The translations under genes were made by a program, and so were the position numbers. Shown here piece after piece: positions 1 through 13,664 of a stretch of DNA of 64,000 nucleotides; positions within the stretch are counted from its first letter, which is position 1, and every line of letters starts with the position of its first letter. The notes below the pieces were generated by a model. That model saw nothing but the letters and a program-made list of their open reading frames with translations, did not search any database and was not told where the DNA came from. This DNA is from Acridotheres tristis (lineage: Eukaryota > Chordata > Aves > Passeriformes > Sturnidae): the NCBI GenBank assembly GCA_037013685.1, contig CM072891.1:1057501-1121500 (forward strand). Reading direction: 5' to 3'.

Positions 1-3000
1 TCTCCTAATTCTTATTTCCCTGCTTGTGAATTACATCCAGTAGCAAATTCACTCATACTGCCTCCTTGAGGGCCTTTTGAAACTGCACCAGCAGGCTTGA
101 TGCCTCAATATCTCACCTTATTGACTAAATAATGTTAGAACTAGAATGACCAGACTATGGGTTTTAATTAGCAATTGCATAATATTTACTTGAATGACCT
201 GCTAAGTAGTAAGTATTTTTATTTTGCTCACTATCTTTTAGATATAAGGCATAGAGGTTACTAATTAGTAGTAATTTAACTACTGCTACCTGGAGATGCT
301 AGATTAACTCCATCTAGAAGGTTTACACTACCTATTACACTAATATTAGGGAATGTATTTCCTTTTCTCATTTTTCCTACATTTCTTGAGCACATATAAA
401 CTAGAGAGCTGAATGGAAGTGGTTCTTTTAGTGAAGACTCAGCACAGGAGTCTAACTTCTGTCTTCTGAAACACCATCTGAAGGAGTCTGTCACTCTGCA
501 CTGACCCCAGTGGGAACCTAATGACTGGTCTGCTAACATCATGAAGTTGCATAGAATGAATGCCCTGCTCCCTCCAGGGCCTGGATGGGGACAAGAGATC
601 TTGCCTGCATACAGTTGTCAATCACCAGAACTTTAAAAATGTAGCTTTGCACAGCTTCTTGTATTCTCTTCCTGCTGCAATTAAAATTCTATGATGAAAA
701 GAAAGTGGTGGTGATTGGGAAAGGAGTATTCACTGGCTTCCTACCTATACACTGATGAAATGTGGTTTCTTGAGTCTTCTCTCCCTCTCACATGTCCCAA
801 CCAAGTCTCATGAGCACAGGAAACACATTCCATAGGCAAAATAAATCAGAGATTCTATCATGTAAGAAACTAATAAGTCTTTAGGAGTGTTTGGTGACCC
901 TTGTAAAAAACACAGGCTATTGATATGAAAAAATTAAATGCCACCTAATCAAGATTGTTATGCACTTTATTTTCCAAAGTAATGCTATCCTCGCATATGC
1001 TAAGCTAGGAAAGTAAACCAAATAGAACTTGTGACTACTTTTACACTCATGAGCTAAGCAACTGCTACATGGTTGATTGCAATAAATTAGATAGAAAAGC
1101 AAAATAAAACAGAGAAGTCTAGCAGTGCATAAGGGGATTTTTCCCAGCAAGTACCACAGATGTTGTGATGCTAACATGAATATAGCTAACATGAACACTG
1201 ACAGCTTTCTTAGGGGAGAAACAACTCAAATATCTTCACTGGATATTGGTAATATATTCCACAGTCTCGAAGAAAAGATTCTTTGCTTACCTACCAAATT
1301 AGACTCCAACTCTCTCATCACATACACTGGCCTGGGAAGTCTGTTTCAAGAGAGGCCTATTCCTGGTTTTTTTAGTTTGGTTTTTTGTCTCTCAAAAATT
1401 TGAATGTGTTGTTAAACTGAGAAAATAGGGAAGAAGCATTTAACTCTCAATGCAGCACCTGAGACTGCAACACCTTCCAGTTTGAATACTGAACTGAAAA
1501 CCAGGAGTATGCATAATAAAGCAAACACCCTCCTCACCTCAATCATCAAAATATTTTCTTGGTTTTCAAGAACCATGGGCTTTCACCTTTCATATTTATA
1601 TAAATGCTGAAAGCCAAGACGTTTCAACTTTGTCATTAGTATTTCAAAGAAAGATTTCTGTATTATATGGTATGATTTTGGATTATCTGAATTCTTACAT
1701 GTTATTACATAACTTGCATTCATTGCATCTGCTGATTTCAACTTCATGCCAAATAACATATATATAAGATTTTCAAGAATTAAAAGCTGCTTTGCTGTGG
1801 GAATTGTAAACAGACTATCACATCTACGAATGCCAAGGACTTGTAGATCAGCACATAACACAGATCAGAAAGGCAGAGGATTAAGACTGTTATAATCTGA
1901 TACTTGTGCTGAAGAACTCATCCACGGTTATTTTCACTGTTGCACTAATACAGAGGAAAAGTTCAGAAGACAATTGAGCTGATAGAGATGAGGATTCTAA
2001 ACTCCCAACTCAGCCCTCTACCAGAAAGTAAGAATCTTTTAAAGTAGCAAAAAGTGAAGGATCTCATGAATTTCTTCTGAATCAATATAGGTCTCGTGTT
2101 TCTCAAGCTCTTTTTTCTTTTTTTTCCACAGTTATGAGCGTAGCATGTGCCAGTGCTAAAATTTGAAAACAGGCACAAATAATCTCGCACAGATGTATAT
2201 CTATACAAATTGACTGAATGTGTGTGTGTGAAGAAGAGCACCTGCACATCACTTAGAAATTCCTCAACCTGTGATATATCTGCCATGTACAGGAGAGGGA
2301 ACAGAAGTTAGAGTGACTGCAGTAAACTTTTAATACTGAATGTAGTATTATATCCTGGATATTTTTCTATCATGTAAATGCATTGCTTCAGCTTGACAGT
2401 TATAGAAGTAAGTACCTTATCTACAGCATAGCTGTGAGTTTGGCATATTACTATCAATAATATTCTAGGTACTAAAAAAATCATCTTTACTCAATTTTTA
2501 CTTCAAGTGCAGCTGAAATGGTAAATGCAATTTAACTTTGTTTGCATCCACATCTCCTCCACCTGTGTTCTCTTAGCAACATGCCAGCTGACACTAGTGG
2601 TATTTCCCAGAATGTCAAACTGTTTGCAAAGATTCATCCTACCAGGGAATGACATATAGCTTCTGTTGACTCTGAAGGACAAATAATTTCTTTTCTCAGC
2701 TGACTGTGAAAATGTGATCTAGGATGAAAAAATATAAGTATGAATACATATTATAGAAGAAGCAGTCAAACTATGCATAGAGTATACTCTTTAGAAGCTT
2801 TTTTAATTTTTTATTCACTCCAAACAAAGCTGTAATTTATCTACATTAGAGTCATAGCTCAAATAGGCTGATAGAGTTTGAAGGCTGATTGAATTACTTT
2901 AACAAACTATGTGTAAATTGCTAGGAAATCCTCTCGAAAATTTATATGAAGGGAAATATCAATATATTAAATGTATTTTTAAAAAATTTAAAATATTCAT

Positions 3001-3008
3001 GTAAAGAT
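1..3008. other. AT-rich non-coding DNA, no gene seen
   Basis: No open frame here exceeds about 107 codons and none has a recognisable domain. CpG is sparse. The only simple repeat of note is a run of six TG units at 2219-2230. This could be intergenic or intronic; nothing in the sequence decides it. Confidence 0.7.
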
Positions 3009-3170
3009 TGACCACAGAAGTTGTAGAGTTTTCATCCTTGAAGATATTCAGAAGCCATCAGGACCTGTGCCTGGGCAATGAGGTCTCAGTGACCCTGTGC
3101 TGGCACAGGGGTTGGACAAGGTGATGTCCAGAGGTCCCTTTCAACCTCCACCATTCTCTGATTCTGTGAA
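3009..3170 (+). mobile_element. CR1 LINE, 5'-truncated 3' end
   Basis: This is the 3' terminus of a CR1 non-LTR retrotransposon in plus orientation. Recognisable blocks, in order, are a GTTGTAGAG / CATCCTTGAAGATATTCAG segment, AGAAGCCATCAGGAC, a CCTGTGC..GCACAGG stem, GGTTGGACAAGGTGAT, CAGAGGTCCC, and CAACCTCCACCATTCT. It ends in two tail octamers, ATTCTCTG (3153-3160) and ATTCTGTG (3161-3168). CR1 copies end in short octamer repeats, not poly(A), and most are severely 5'-truncated, as here: only about 160 bp of 3' UTR remain and no ORF2 coding sequence. The AGAAGCCATC block resembles CR1 subfamilies common in neoavian birds, but I cannot assign a subfamily without a library search. The 5' edge is approximate; the 3' edge is sharp. 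Confidence 0.92.
3093..3110 (+). other. Stem-loop inside the CR1 3' end
   Basis: CCCTGTGC (3093-3100) and GCACAGGG (3103-3110) are perfectly complementary around a 2-base spacer. A similar CCTGCTTGAGCAGG-type inverted repeat sits at this place in many CR1 copies. I infer it belongs to the element's 3' RNA structure, a likely reverse-transcriptase recognition feature. With a 2-base spacer, the innermost pairs would have to open in RNA. Confidence 0.75.
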
Positions 3171-3233
3171 ACAAGAGAACTGTACAAAAATGCATTTATA
3201 ATGCATGAGTTATTACTACCTATCACCCGTCTG

Positions 3234-3292
<59 letters not shown>
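3234..3292. repeat. (TATC)n microsatellite, about 15 units
   Basis: This is an uninterrupted tetranucleotide tract of 59 bases, flanked on the left by related imperfect units (CCGTCTG). It begins about 65 bases after the end of the CR1 copy. Pure tetranucleotide tracts of this length usually vary in length between individuals. Confidence 0.98.
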
Positions 3293-4628
3293 CATAGAAT
3301 CTTCTTGCAAAGCACTTTGAATTTAAGTGAGATAAAATCTGTAGCCACTAATAGTGCCAAAATAACAGAAAGGTACTTAAACATAAACAGGTGCTCAAAA
3401 CATTCTCACTACCATTGAGTTAACATAGTATTTTCCATTATTTCCCATAGATTAAAGAAATAAAATTAATAAACCAACTTACATTTATATTCTCAGATGT
3501 CAGATTAGAATTTTTTCTGAGTACAATGACACAAAAGGGTCTTAAAAAAAGAGTAGCTTTCTATGGTAGAAAAAAATTAAGTAATTGAAATATATTTTTC
3601 TGATACTCTGACATCCCATTCTGGCCCCAGTTCTGTAACTGTACTTCTGTTTTTTCTCACTGGAATCAGACGGTTTCAAAAAGAACATAAACAAAACTTT
3701 AGGTCCAAGACACTTTCTTCCAATTCCTGGTGCTTTTTATGAATATGTAACCCATTTAATGTTATATATACACTTGTGTGATGGTTCACATAACATATGA
3801 GTTTATTAGAGTCCTCAGCTGCTGAGGGCTCTTCTACTACTCAAGCTGTATGACTCTTGTAATTATTTATGAATATTTCAGTGTATGCATTTTCCATAAA
3901 TTATATCATAAAGTTTACATCAGTTTCAGACTTTTCTTCCAAGAGTGGTTACAAAGGGGTACATGTAATAAATGGCCTTTTGATAGTAAACAGAAAAACA
4001 GTGGCATTTCCTGATGCTGTTAATATGTCTTATCTATCAGAAGCATTAAAAAGTACCTAAATTAAGAAAAACCTGCCTTTAATGTTTCCAAAGTTCTTAT
4101 TGAGGACTTGGAGTAAGAATTCCTATAATGTTACCTGAGTGAAAACGCTGAGTAGTAAATAATTTTTCTTCCCACAGTGTCATACAAGAAAAAAAATTGT
4201 GCAACATCATTATATTGTACTTAATCAAAAAGTGTCTCCTAATATTAGGATCTGAAATATTACAATAATAATTACTTCTCCGAAGAATTGTGTGAGTTTA
4301 TCTAAAGTAACAGAGACATCGTAAAAACATTACTGACCTTACCTTAAATCAATGACTCTTAAATACAGTCTCACTCAAAAGCACTTTTGCTTCTGCCAGC
4401 CTCCCATACTCTTATTTTTTAATTTAATTACCACTAGTTAGTAAGAGGACTTTTGAGGTTTTTCTCCAGAACTCCAATGCTTTTGTGAGACACGTGTAGG
4501 TATCCAAAAACTACCACTTATAGTTATTGGTAAATATTATTTATTGATTTCTGTTTTAGAACACTAGTTATTAAAGAATGAATATACAGTTAAAGACAAA
4601 TAAAAGTTGAATATGTTTGTTCAATACC

Positions 4629-4678
4629 ATATATATGCATACATGCCATATATATATAGATATGCTATATATATACTA
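4629..4678. repeat. Imperfect (AT)n tract
   Basis: Three ATATATAT blocks are separated by short GC-containing interruptions (GCATACATGCC, GATATGC). The tract is nearly self-complementary, so it could melt or extrude easily. It looks like a decayed dinucleotide microsatellite. Confidence 0.85.
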
Positions 4679-7335
4679 TCCCATGCATATCTTGTACTAA
4701 AAGGCATGTAAGGGAATTCACTGAAGATATTAGAATTATGTACATTAAGACAGGTGGAGTGGACTTAAAAAATAATCATAATGTTATTGAATAGTTGATA
4801 TTAAATAATTTTCCCATGCACATACATATTCCCTAAGCCAAATATTTTGAACTGAGACAAATCTTGTACATCTGGAAGTTGCAACTATAAGACTATCTCT
4901 AGCTGGGACTAGATAACAATGCAAATTTTTAAAATAACAGTAGGTATTTAGATTCAGAGTTTTCAGGTTTTTTTAATTTTATTTTTCTTTCCATTATTTT
5001 TTGCCTATACTTACGCTGCACATTAGCACGTTGTTCTAATATTTTATGTAGGTATCTCCACTTGAAAAACCCCACTAATTGGCTTTTAATATTTCTTTTA
5101 TTTTTATTAAGGACTTTGAATTTGAAGCCCTTCCTGAAGAGTTTCGGAAGAGTAAGGTAACCTGGTTTTGACATTGATATAAGGATGATACTTGGTAGCA
5201 CAAGAAAAATGTGGATCTGCTCAAATCTGGAAATTAAAGGATTTTCCTTGGTCTACCATAATCAGTCAATTTGTAACCAATAGGTTACTGGGTTACTCTA
5301 AGATAGGATTTTAAACCTCTCTCTTGAAAACTTAGTTAAATCTGATTGTAGAAATTACAAGTCTAATGAACTCTGTAAATATATTTGATGTTTATCTTAA
5401 AGATTCTAGCATATCTCTATCCATGTCCAGACTGGTAATTTTTTAGAATATGTCTCATCTACTGGGTTAAATATGATGGAGGAGTTTTTCCCATCATTTT
5501 TGTAAATATCTGAAATAATAAAGCATTTAGTGCCAATTAAACACACTAAATATTTCATTACAGTACTCTGTACAGAGTTATGATTTGATGAAGCACTTAG
5601 AGCACTTGCATAAAATCTGTGAGGGGAAATACTCCTTATTTCATTATAATGTCCAACTTCACGTAGATTTGTTTTCCCCAAAACAACTAAATTAATTCGG
5701 TGTGGTATAAGTTGCAAAAACAAACACATCAAAGCCTTCAAAAGGATTCACAGGGATATAGGTCATTAGGGCTGCAAGGCCCTATATAGTTAGTTAAAAT
5801 TCTCAGAGGTTAGTTTATATCTTGATACTTTAATAAACAGTTTCAGCTTTGGTGAAAGCTGGAAAGCTTAATCCATTAAGAGCCATTCAGAACCAAAACA
5901 AACAAACAAAGCTTTAACCACTTCAGTGACAACAGCACAGAACAAACAAGCAGTCTCCTTCGAAAATCCCAGCAATTTTAAGATCAATAGCCTCACTCTG
6001 TGCTTCTAAGTGATGAAAGCTAGAAAATCTCTGCTGTCGGCTCTTTTCAAAAATGTTTCTGGCAAAGCTATAGTTGCAAATTTGATGAGTTTAGTTTAGC
6101 AATACCCATGTAGTCTAGGAGGCTGACTTAAGTACTATCACTGGACACAATGAAAACAAACTAATTCAAACATCACTTTTAGCTGAAATTTCCTCTCTGT
6201 ACCCTTAATTTACAATGTTAAAATACCTTTCAACATCTCTTCTAAGTACTTATACTTGGAGTTCTTTGATTATTTTTCTAATTACCGGCAGTAGATTTTT
6301 TTTTTTATATTGGTAATTTTAAAAAATTAGAAATCATTTTTGTGAGTGTAAAACCAGTACAGTGACTTACTAAAGGATTTAAGTCTATCTCAAAGTACAT
6401 TTAACCTGATCTACCAATATGGATAATCAAATCAGCAAATGCATCTATATACACAGAAAGAACAAAAATAAACTTTTTTTTTCTTTATAAGATTAAAAGC
6501 CTGTTAGGTGCTTTTAAAACACTGCCATTGTATATTGACTTTCATGAAAAGAACGTTTACTTCCTTTTACTTAGTCTAGGCTGACATCATTCATCAGAGT
6601 TATTATATAGTAGATTTGTTACCATTACAAATGACCTTAAATTATTCCTACATCTATATACAAATATTGATGCCCTTGTTTCCTGTTTTTATATGCAATA
6701 CCTAATATATTTGTTGGGTTTTTTTTGTTTAAATTTCACATTTACTCTTAATTATAAACTCAGAAGTAAAATAGGAGGAGTATTCATTTTTTAGCCAGCA
6801 TTGTCAACTAGTCTGCATTTTACCCATAGATTATCTAGAAACTTTAAATTATATATCTACTAAGAATTATTGGGTTTTTGGCAGTCAGCTGACTTTAGTA
6901 TTTGTATTTTTAAATTTAAATCAACAACATAGAATACTTTCAATGTGAGAATTATGAGCAGCAAAACAGAATCCGTGCACAAATTTTTGGTTACATATTG
7001 CACAGTCTACCCAAATTTTTTTCACCAGAAAGGCATAAAATCAGAGTAACATTTAAAATATGTGGCTTTATACAAGGACACTGTGTTGTTCAGTCTTGAT
7101 TCATTAAGATGCTTGATGCATAAGTGAGTTGTCAAACGATATGTGGGTGGCTGTAATGGCAGCATGTAGGTTTGTATGGAAAACAAGTATGGCACTGTGA
7201 AGATTTTTTTCTCTCTTTCATCATATAGGTACTCACATGTAACACTGGCGAGGGGTCTGTTAAGAACCTTGCTGTCAAATAAACTAATTCACCAGAAATA
7301 CATGCAAGTTTAAAACAAAGTTCTCCAAAGGCGGG

Positions 7336-7351
7336 AAAAAAAAAAAAAAAA
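7336..7351 (+). repeat. A16 homopolymer
   Basis: Sixteen consecutive A follow GGCGGG. The nearest upstream AATAAA is more than 50 bases away and no coding-like sequence precedes it, so it is not clearly a retrocopy tail. Confidence 0.95.
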
Positions 7352-8347
7352 TCAAAGCACCTAGACTTTCTGTAGCCTAACCAAGTGACAGACACATAGA
7401 CAACTTCATTGCTGCCAGAACAACACTCTGCACAGCCCACCAGCAATCTATTTGTCACTGCTACAAGAATATCCTCCACAACTTGGCATCAGGGTCCCTG
7501 GGTAGCCAACTGTGCTTGCATAGTGCTGGAAGTGCTATCCAGTAATAGGGAGGAAAATGATCAGAGGACTTCATTATTTTTTCAAAATGCATTATTGCAT
7601 AAAGAGCATATCTTTATAGACATAAATATGAAAATTCTATAGGAAAATATCAATTTACTCAATATATTTTTTTTTTCTATAAGAGTTCAAAGAAAGACAG
7701 TGTTTAACTTCACTTCCTTTCATTTTGATTTGTATTTTGTGATACAATTCATCACAATCTCAACACAGCACATCCTTTGATACAATCTTGGCCTGTGCAG
7801 AAATATTCTCTTTACTATTGCATTGTGTATTATATCTTGCACTGGATCCTATATACTTCAGAATGTTGACAGCCCAGGTGCCATTGTCTAATTATCATCC
7901 TCGGCCAATTGCTTTTACCAAGCAAAAGACACAGAAAAAATGGCAAGCAGTCCATCTCCAATGGTTCTAGGAAAGTAAGGACAATGAAAACTAATTCCTA
8001 TGAAAAATAACAAAAATATTTTCTTAAGAGGAAAATAATAAAGCAGCAGGAATGACAAGTTTTGATCTTAGGAAAAAATAAATAAAATAAAAGGATAAAA
8101 AAATAACCAAATTAGAATCATAGACAAAAAGATGAGACAGGACAATTCCATTTTGCAGGCAAGAGCTTATAGGGACTAGTGTAGAAAACAATCAAGTTAA
8201 TGAACCAACTGGGTTTTTTCAAAGTTTACATTAACCTGGAGATTCCTTTTAACTGACCAAGTGTCTAATTGTTAGAGCATGGCATAACAGAAGAGATATG
8301 TGTGGATATTCATGATTGATGAGCATTCATTTATTTTGTGATTGTGA

Positions 8348-8368
8348 CTTGGTGCAAGGAGCACCAAG
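8348..8368. other. 8-bp perfect inverted repeat
   Basis: CTTGGTGC (8348-8355) and GCACCAAG (8361-8368) pair perfectly around the loop AAGGA. No T-run follows and no gene adjoins it, so no terminator or RNA role can be claimed. Confidence 0.6.
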
Positions 8369-11300
8369 AATCCTCCCTTTACAGGCAGGTGGACTTCCAA
8401 GGTATGGTGTGGGTAGGGAGTGTGATGTGAACAAAGGAAATGGAACAGAACATTCACAGCCTGACAGTACCACAGTCTGATTACCACTGTATCCATTTTG
8501 TGGAAACTCATTAACTTCATTCTATGGAAAATATATTGGTAGCCAGACAAGGTTATTCCTTAATACATGGGGCAGAAACTTAACCAAAGACCCTAACCTC
8601 TCGTTATCCAAAGAAGGTACTAAAAACACTCGTGGGAAATCTGCCTATCATTTTGCTTATCCTTGATCACTGGGAGAGTCTCTATTATGATTAGAACAGT
8701 GCATTCAGAGCTCCTTGCAAGGGGTGGAGACCACGAGGCTCTTATGACTCAACTAATTTTTCTTGCCATTGTCATGTTATAAGCATGGCATCATGGGCTC
8801 TGTACAGCCTTGAGTTTTTTAAATGCCTCTTCTTCTTTTATGTCCAGTTCTTTACTTATGTAGAATATCTGGAGCTTTTTGTAGGGTTTACTTTGAGGTC
8901 ACAGAGATGAACCAAATGATCAAAGACCAGGAAGTGTTCCTAGAATAGTACTTCATTGAAAATAGCAATGTTTTAGACTGTAAACTCTTCATCGATAGCA
9001 GAAGGACTTGGGAGAGGGACAAAGGAAAAGGCAAAATGGGAAAAAGGCAAAATCAAAGACAGCTGATACAAAACCTTGATGCCATGCTAACACAAATTCT
9101 GTTCCACACCGAGAAGTTGCAAATGAGAGTAAAAACTGCAACTGCTTTGTCCTGGTTCTTATATTACAAGCTGTCCATTTAGAAAAGGTCATATATCCTT
9201 AAAATAGATGTTGTAAGGCGTTTGTACACCAATTAAAAGGATTGATTCATTTAACTGGGTACACAACTCTTTTTTTTTAGTTTTACAATTTTAGGTTTTT
9301 TGATAGTATTTAGGGCTAATAGTGCTTTATGTTGTTTAGCATAGTAGTAAATCATTATATATTTCTTAAATATTTTAAATAACTGATCATAACTAATTTA
9401 ATTTCGTAATGTACATAGATAAATGAGAACTATTAGATTCTTTTTTTATCAATTAGTATCTTTCTTTTCTCTCTCTTGTAATTTATGAAGGCTATAACTA
9501 GTTGAAACCATTTCTATAGTTTATATAATATTTCATACTGAAGTTTCAAATGTAAGTTCATACACAGAGGTAAATAGACATTATACTATTTGAGAAATTT
9601 GAGAAAAAAAATTTAAGAGTTGTTTCTTTTTGTCTCCTAAAGTACTGAGATTTCTAATCTATTAATGAGCAGCATTGAAAGAAATGGGCAAGCCTTATTA
9701 ACATTAATAACATTTAAGCACCCCAAATGTCTTCCTACTAAGAATTTTTAAGTAGTTAAATTGACTGTATAAAAGAGGTTCTCTTCTCATATTGACACAA
9801 GCTTGGCATTGGGTCTTATCCCTATCCTATTGAAGCTACTGATATTTTACTGCTGAATTCTACATGAAGAGAATCAGGTCTAATGGAAACACTAAGAGAC
9901 TTATTCCTTAATCCTTCTCTAGAACAGACCTTTTAAAATATTCAGAGTTTAAATTTTTTTTTTTAAATTACACTACAATGAAAAAAATGTTGTAGCAACC
10001 TTTGCTACTGACATGGCTGCTGAGGCAGCTTTTATACTTGGAGCTTCAGATGCTATACTTCAAAGCCTTGATCATCAAACTCTGCCTTGCTGCATGCCAA
10101 GAAAAGGAAGTCTTTAAACCACAATGGACTGATTGGTCTGCTGCAAAAGGTCAACAAACAGTACACATGCCTGCTTGGGACTAAAGCTTTAAAGGGAAAT
10201 CTTGCTAAGTAGGATTAAGGTGTCTATTCTTTCTTCAGTATGAGTGCCTTGCCAAGTGGAGTAGACCATCCATATCTAAATCGTAAGTCCATAGTACCAT
10301 AAAATTCCTGCAGAGTTAGTGTATATTTTGATTGTACAGAGGCACTGTATGGTAAATACATTTTTACTTTGAGAGTTACCATTATTGTCATATGCATGCA
10401 TTCAGTTAAAGAATGAGGTTGACAAATACTCAACTTGGAACAACAAAAAAGAGTTATTTGTATTTGGCAACTGAAAAATGTTGATTCACACCAAAATGCC
10501 TTTGTCAGATCAGACTTGCACAAAAATTAGTCGCAGATCTGCCTGAACTGTCCAGAGAAGCTTGACAGTCATGTTTTCTGTTTCAGCTAGAACTTTGTTC
10601 CTTTGGTCCACCTCATTTACTTACATGTAAGGGTAAGAATCAGACTGCTTGCTTATTGCAGCATTGTAGGTGCTTCCATGACTAAAACATAAACATGTCC
10701 TTGGTACTTCCCACTCTCCAATCGTGGAGCTGCATGGAGACAGCCCATAAGGAATGTAAAGGAGAATGAGGAATGAGAGACAAAACAACCAAGGGTCTCT
10801 GTCATGTAGGCACTTCACTGCAAGTGCTCTACTTCCACTTATTTAGGTGACCTCTAAGTACAGAGGCTTCTCCTGAGGGGACTCAATATTTTAAAGTGCA
10901 TCTAGAAAGAAGAGAAATATCACCTGGCTCTTCTGTAGTGATTTTTCAATGATTAGAACACTTTGCTTGGAAATAGGTTGTCACCCACTGCTCCATTGCC
11001 TTTGGAGAGAACTTTAGCAATAGGCCTGTGAGTGTCTAGGGAATCTATCCATGAACTTCATTTCTTACTATCACACAATACTCACTCTCTACAATTGTCC
11101 TCAGACTTTCATAGGATATTATCTATCTCTAGATCATCTCTCAGCCTTAAAAAACGGGCATCCTGTAGGAGTAAAGGGGGCTTATTCCTTGAAACTTCCC
11201 ACTAATTTGTAACAGACTGGGAGACTCAGCAGGAGAATCACAGGCATTACAGCTGCAAGTAATATCAGCCACAAGATCATATTTATGAACAAGAAAAATG

Positions 11301-12563
11301 AGCAAATTCCCTCATGTTTTACTTTTGACTGTTTGCATTAACCCTACTGTAACTATTTAAAGCTGACATGATTTTAAACAGAAGCCAAGTGCAAGAAGAA
11401 CAATATGCATATTGACTACTGAAAAATCAATGTATCAAACAAAACCTCTTTACTCACAACAATTGTCTATTCTCAGAATACAAAAGGTTACTCTTTGGGA
11501 AAAGATTGCAAAAGGTACAAGAGGATTTGGACAATGATCAACAGTAATAAATCAAACGATTCTTATGGATAAAACGAAAGTGTCGTGTGCAATTTCCACA
11601 ATAATGCAGATAAACACTTGTTGCTGAACCAGAAAATGAAGAATCAGGATGCTAAACACTATCTAGGAGCAGTTTGTGAGAAGAAATGGAAAAATCAACT
11701 GATTTATTAGGAGTGATATTCTGCTGTCTGTTCTCTTTCATCAAGGCAGAGGCAGGCTAACAGAAGGAGGTTTCTTGGAGCTGTGTCAGAAGACAAGCTC
11801 TCAATTAATACTCCACCCAACACCCAAAAAGATTTATTGGTTTGACTAAGACTCCTTACATGAAAAACTAGTGCACCTAATCAGTGCAATATAAAGAAGT
11901 GTCCCGTAAAGACAATGCCTTATTTGTACTCTCACACCCTGTCACATCAGACAATTGCTCCCACAGATTCTGCAGCTCCACAAGACACACCCTGTCACTT
12001 CCAATATTCTATGGAAAAAAACCTCAAAATTCTTCAGAATTATATTTATCAGTCTAAAATATTACTGGAAGAAGCAGGAAGGAAGAACACAAACGCTTCT
12101 AAAATCTCTGTGGCAAAAGAGGAAGTGAAATAACTTGCAGGAGAGAAAAAATAAAGAGAAATTTAAGTCATTCTGAAGCGACCTTGACCTACAATTATTG
12201 TTTCCTAAGGAGTGAGAACATGGAATGGTTTTTGTGTGTGTGTTTTGGTTTTGTTCAAGGAGGTAAGAGTTAACTGCTGAAGTGAAAGAATGAGTGAAGT
12301 GTGCATAGTGCTGAAAGGTTGAAGTTTGTTTTCAAGCTTATCTGAAGGGTGAGGAGCAATTGAAGAGCAAATGTGCCAAGATCTAAGCAGATAGGGAAAA
12401 TGCAGCCTCCCTCCTAGATCTCTTCCTTGCTTTCTGAGTGTTGAAATTCAGCACTACCTATAGAGTTTTGAAGGATGAATTTGAAAAGAAGTAGACAATC
12501 AATATTTTAATATTGTTTAATTCATTTTTAAGAAGAAATTAATATCCTAATTAATATATTTTA

Positions 12564-12614
12564 TATAATGACTTTAAAACATTAATACTTTTAATATAAT
12601 CACTTTAAATCATT
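12564..12614. repeat. Degenerate 31-bp tandem duplication
   Basis: A 20-base segment at 12564-12583 recurs at 12595-12614 with two mismatches (18 of 20 identical), a 31-base period. It lies in extremely AT-rich sequence, so part of the similarity may come from composition. Confidence 0.6.
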
Positions 12615-13592
12615 GGAAGATATCTTCATTTGAGGATACTCCAGAAGAAACACCATATTTTGTCAACATATATTGGGTTTTTAGTTTTTTGTTTTAAATT
12701 CATCAAATCCTTTTGCATGTTTATAACCAACTCTTTTCCAGAAAACATTTATACATAGACATAAATATACTACTCATGCTGTGGAAATAATGCTAAGTAT
12801 AAGCTCAGTGTTTTGATGAATCCAGGCCTAAGAACAGAAATGACTGTAAACATTCTGAAAACATCTTAACAGGAAATGCTGCAGGGTATGAAGTGCAAAA
12901 ACAACTAGCATGATATTCTTGGAATGCAATTATAGAGATAACATTATTGATCTGCTTATTAAATTCCAGAATGGAGACCAAGATAATTAAATTGCAATTC
13001 TCCCTCTGCTTTTCCACATACTGCTTGAAGTTAGACAATATTTTCATTCAATAGGTCTATATATTTTTAACTATTACAGAATATATTTATATTTTAACTT
13101 AATATTTGTTATTTTATACTTATCCCTGTACTGTATTTCTCTCTGTTCTCTATATTTCTATTCTGTAATTATCTGCAAATGTTTGCTCAAATCCCAGCTC
13201 ATCACCACCACTGGCAAAGGACAGCAGTGGAATAAATTCTGCAATCTTATAGTTCCTGGTCCACTGATTTAGGAGAAGAAATACCTTTCCTTAACCTGAA
13301 TATTGAATGAATCACTATTTGGATGTATTGCACTAAACTGAGATGAAGGTAGGGCAGTTCACTCATATTTGGTAGCTGTGTAAAATTCCTTACTCAATTA
13401 AAATAAGATTTCACTGATTTAGAGATTATTTTTTTAAAAAATCATAGGCCTAAAACCGATGATTTTTGGCATTGAATTTCTTTTGTAAACCTGATTCTCC
13501 TCCTGTGATATTGGATTTGTTTCTGGGCATATTTTAAAAACTTATCAAAAGCAAAAGGGAATAAATTGAGAATAATTTTCTTTAGTTCCAGG

Positions 13593-13664
13593 AAGCAGCT
13601 GGCCAAAATTACTATCACAAGATCCAATAAGCAGCTGGCCAATATTGTTGTTACCAGAAAAAAT
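13593..13664. repeat. Old 36-bp tandem duplication
   Basis: Two 36-base units abut at 13593-13628 and 13629-13664. The first 14 bases (AAGCAGCTGGCCAA) are identical; the full units match at about 27 of 36 positions, several differences being transitions. On the minus strand the repeat puts two ILASC motifs into a short open frame, but that frame has no other protein-like feature. Confidence 0.75.

Larger units (their letters stand above)
3293..12563. other. AT-rich non-coding DNA, no gene seen
   Basis: Short low-complexity spots occur, including an AAAC run near 5894-5909, T11 at 6296-6306, an A/T-rich tract near 8070-8105 and T11 at 9954-9964. Open frames reach at most 115 codons (7132-7479, minus) and match nothing I recognise. 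No promoter, CpG island or RNA gene is apparent. Confidence 0.7.

Noticed and set aside
3234..3292. Regular repeat resembling a CRISPR array
   Set aside because: The period is four bases without spacers; it is a microsatellite in vertebrate DNA.
7270..7351. Possible processed retrocopy ending in A16
   Set aside because: No coding-like body, the AATAAA is too far from the A-run, and bird CR1 machinery rarely makes poly(A) retrocopies.
7132..7479. 115-codon frame, minus strand
   Set aside because: It reads through the A16 tract as a run of phenylalanines and has no recognisable family features.
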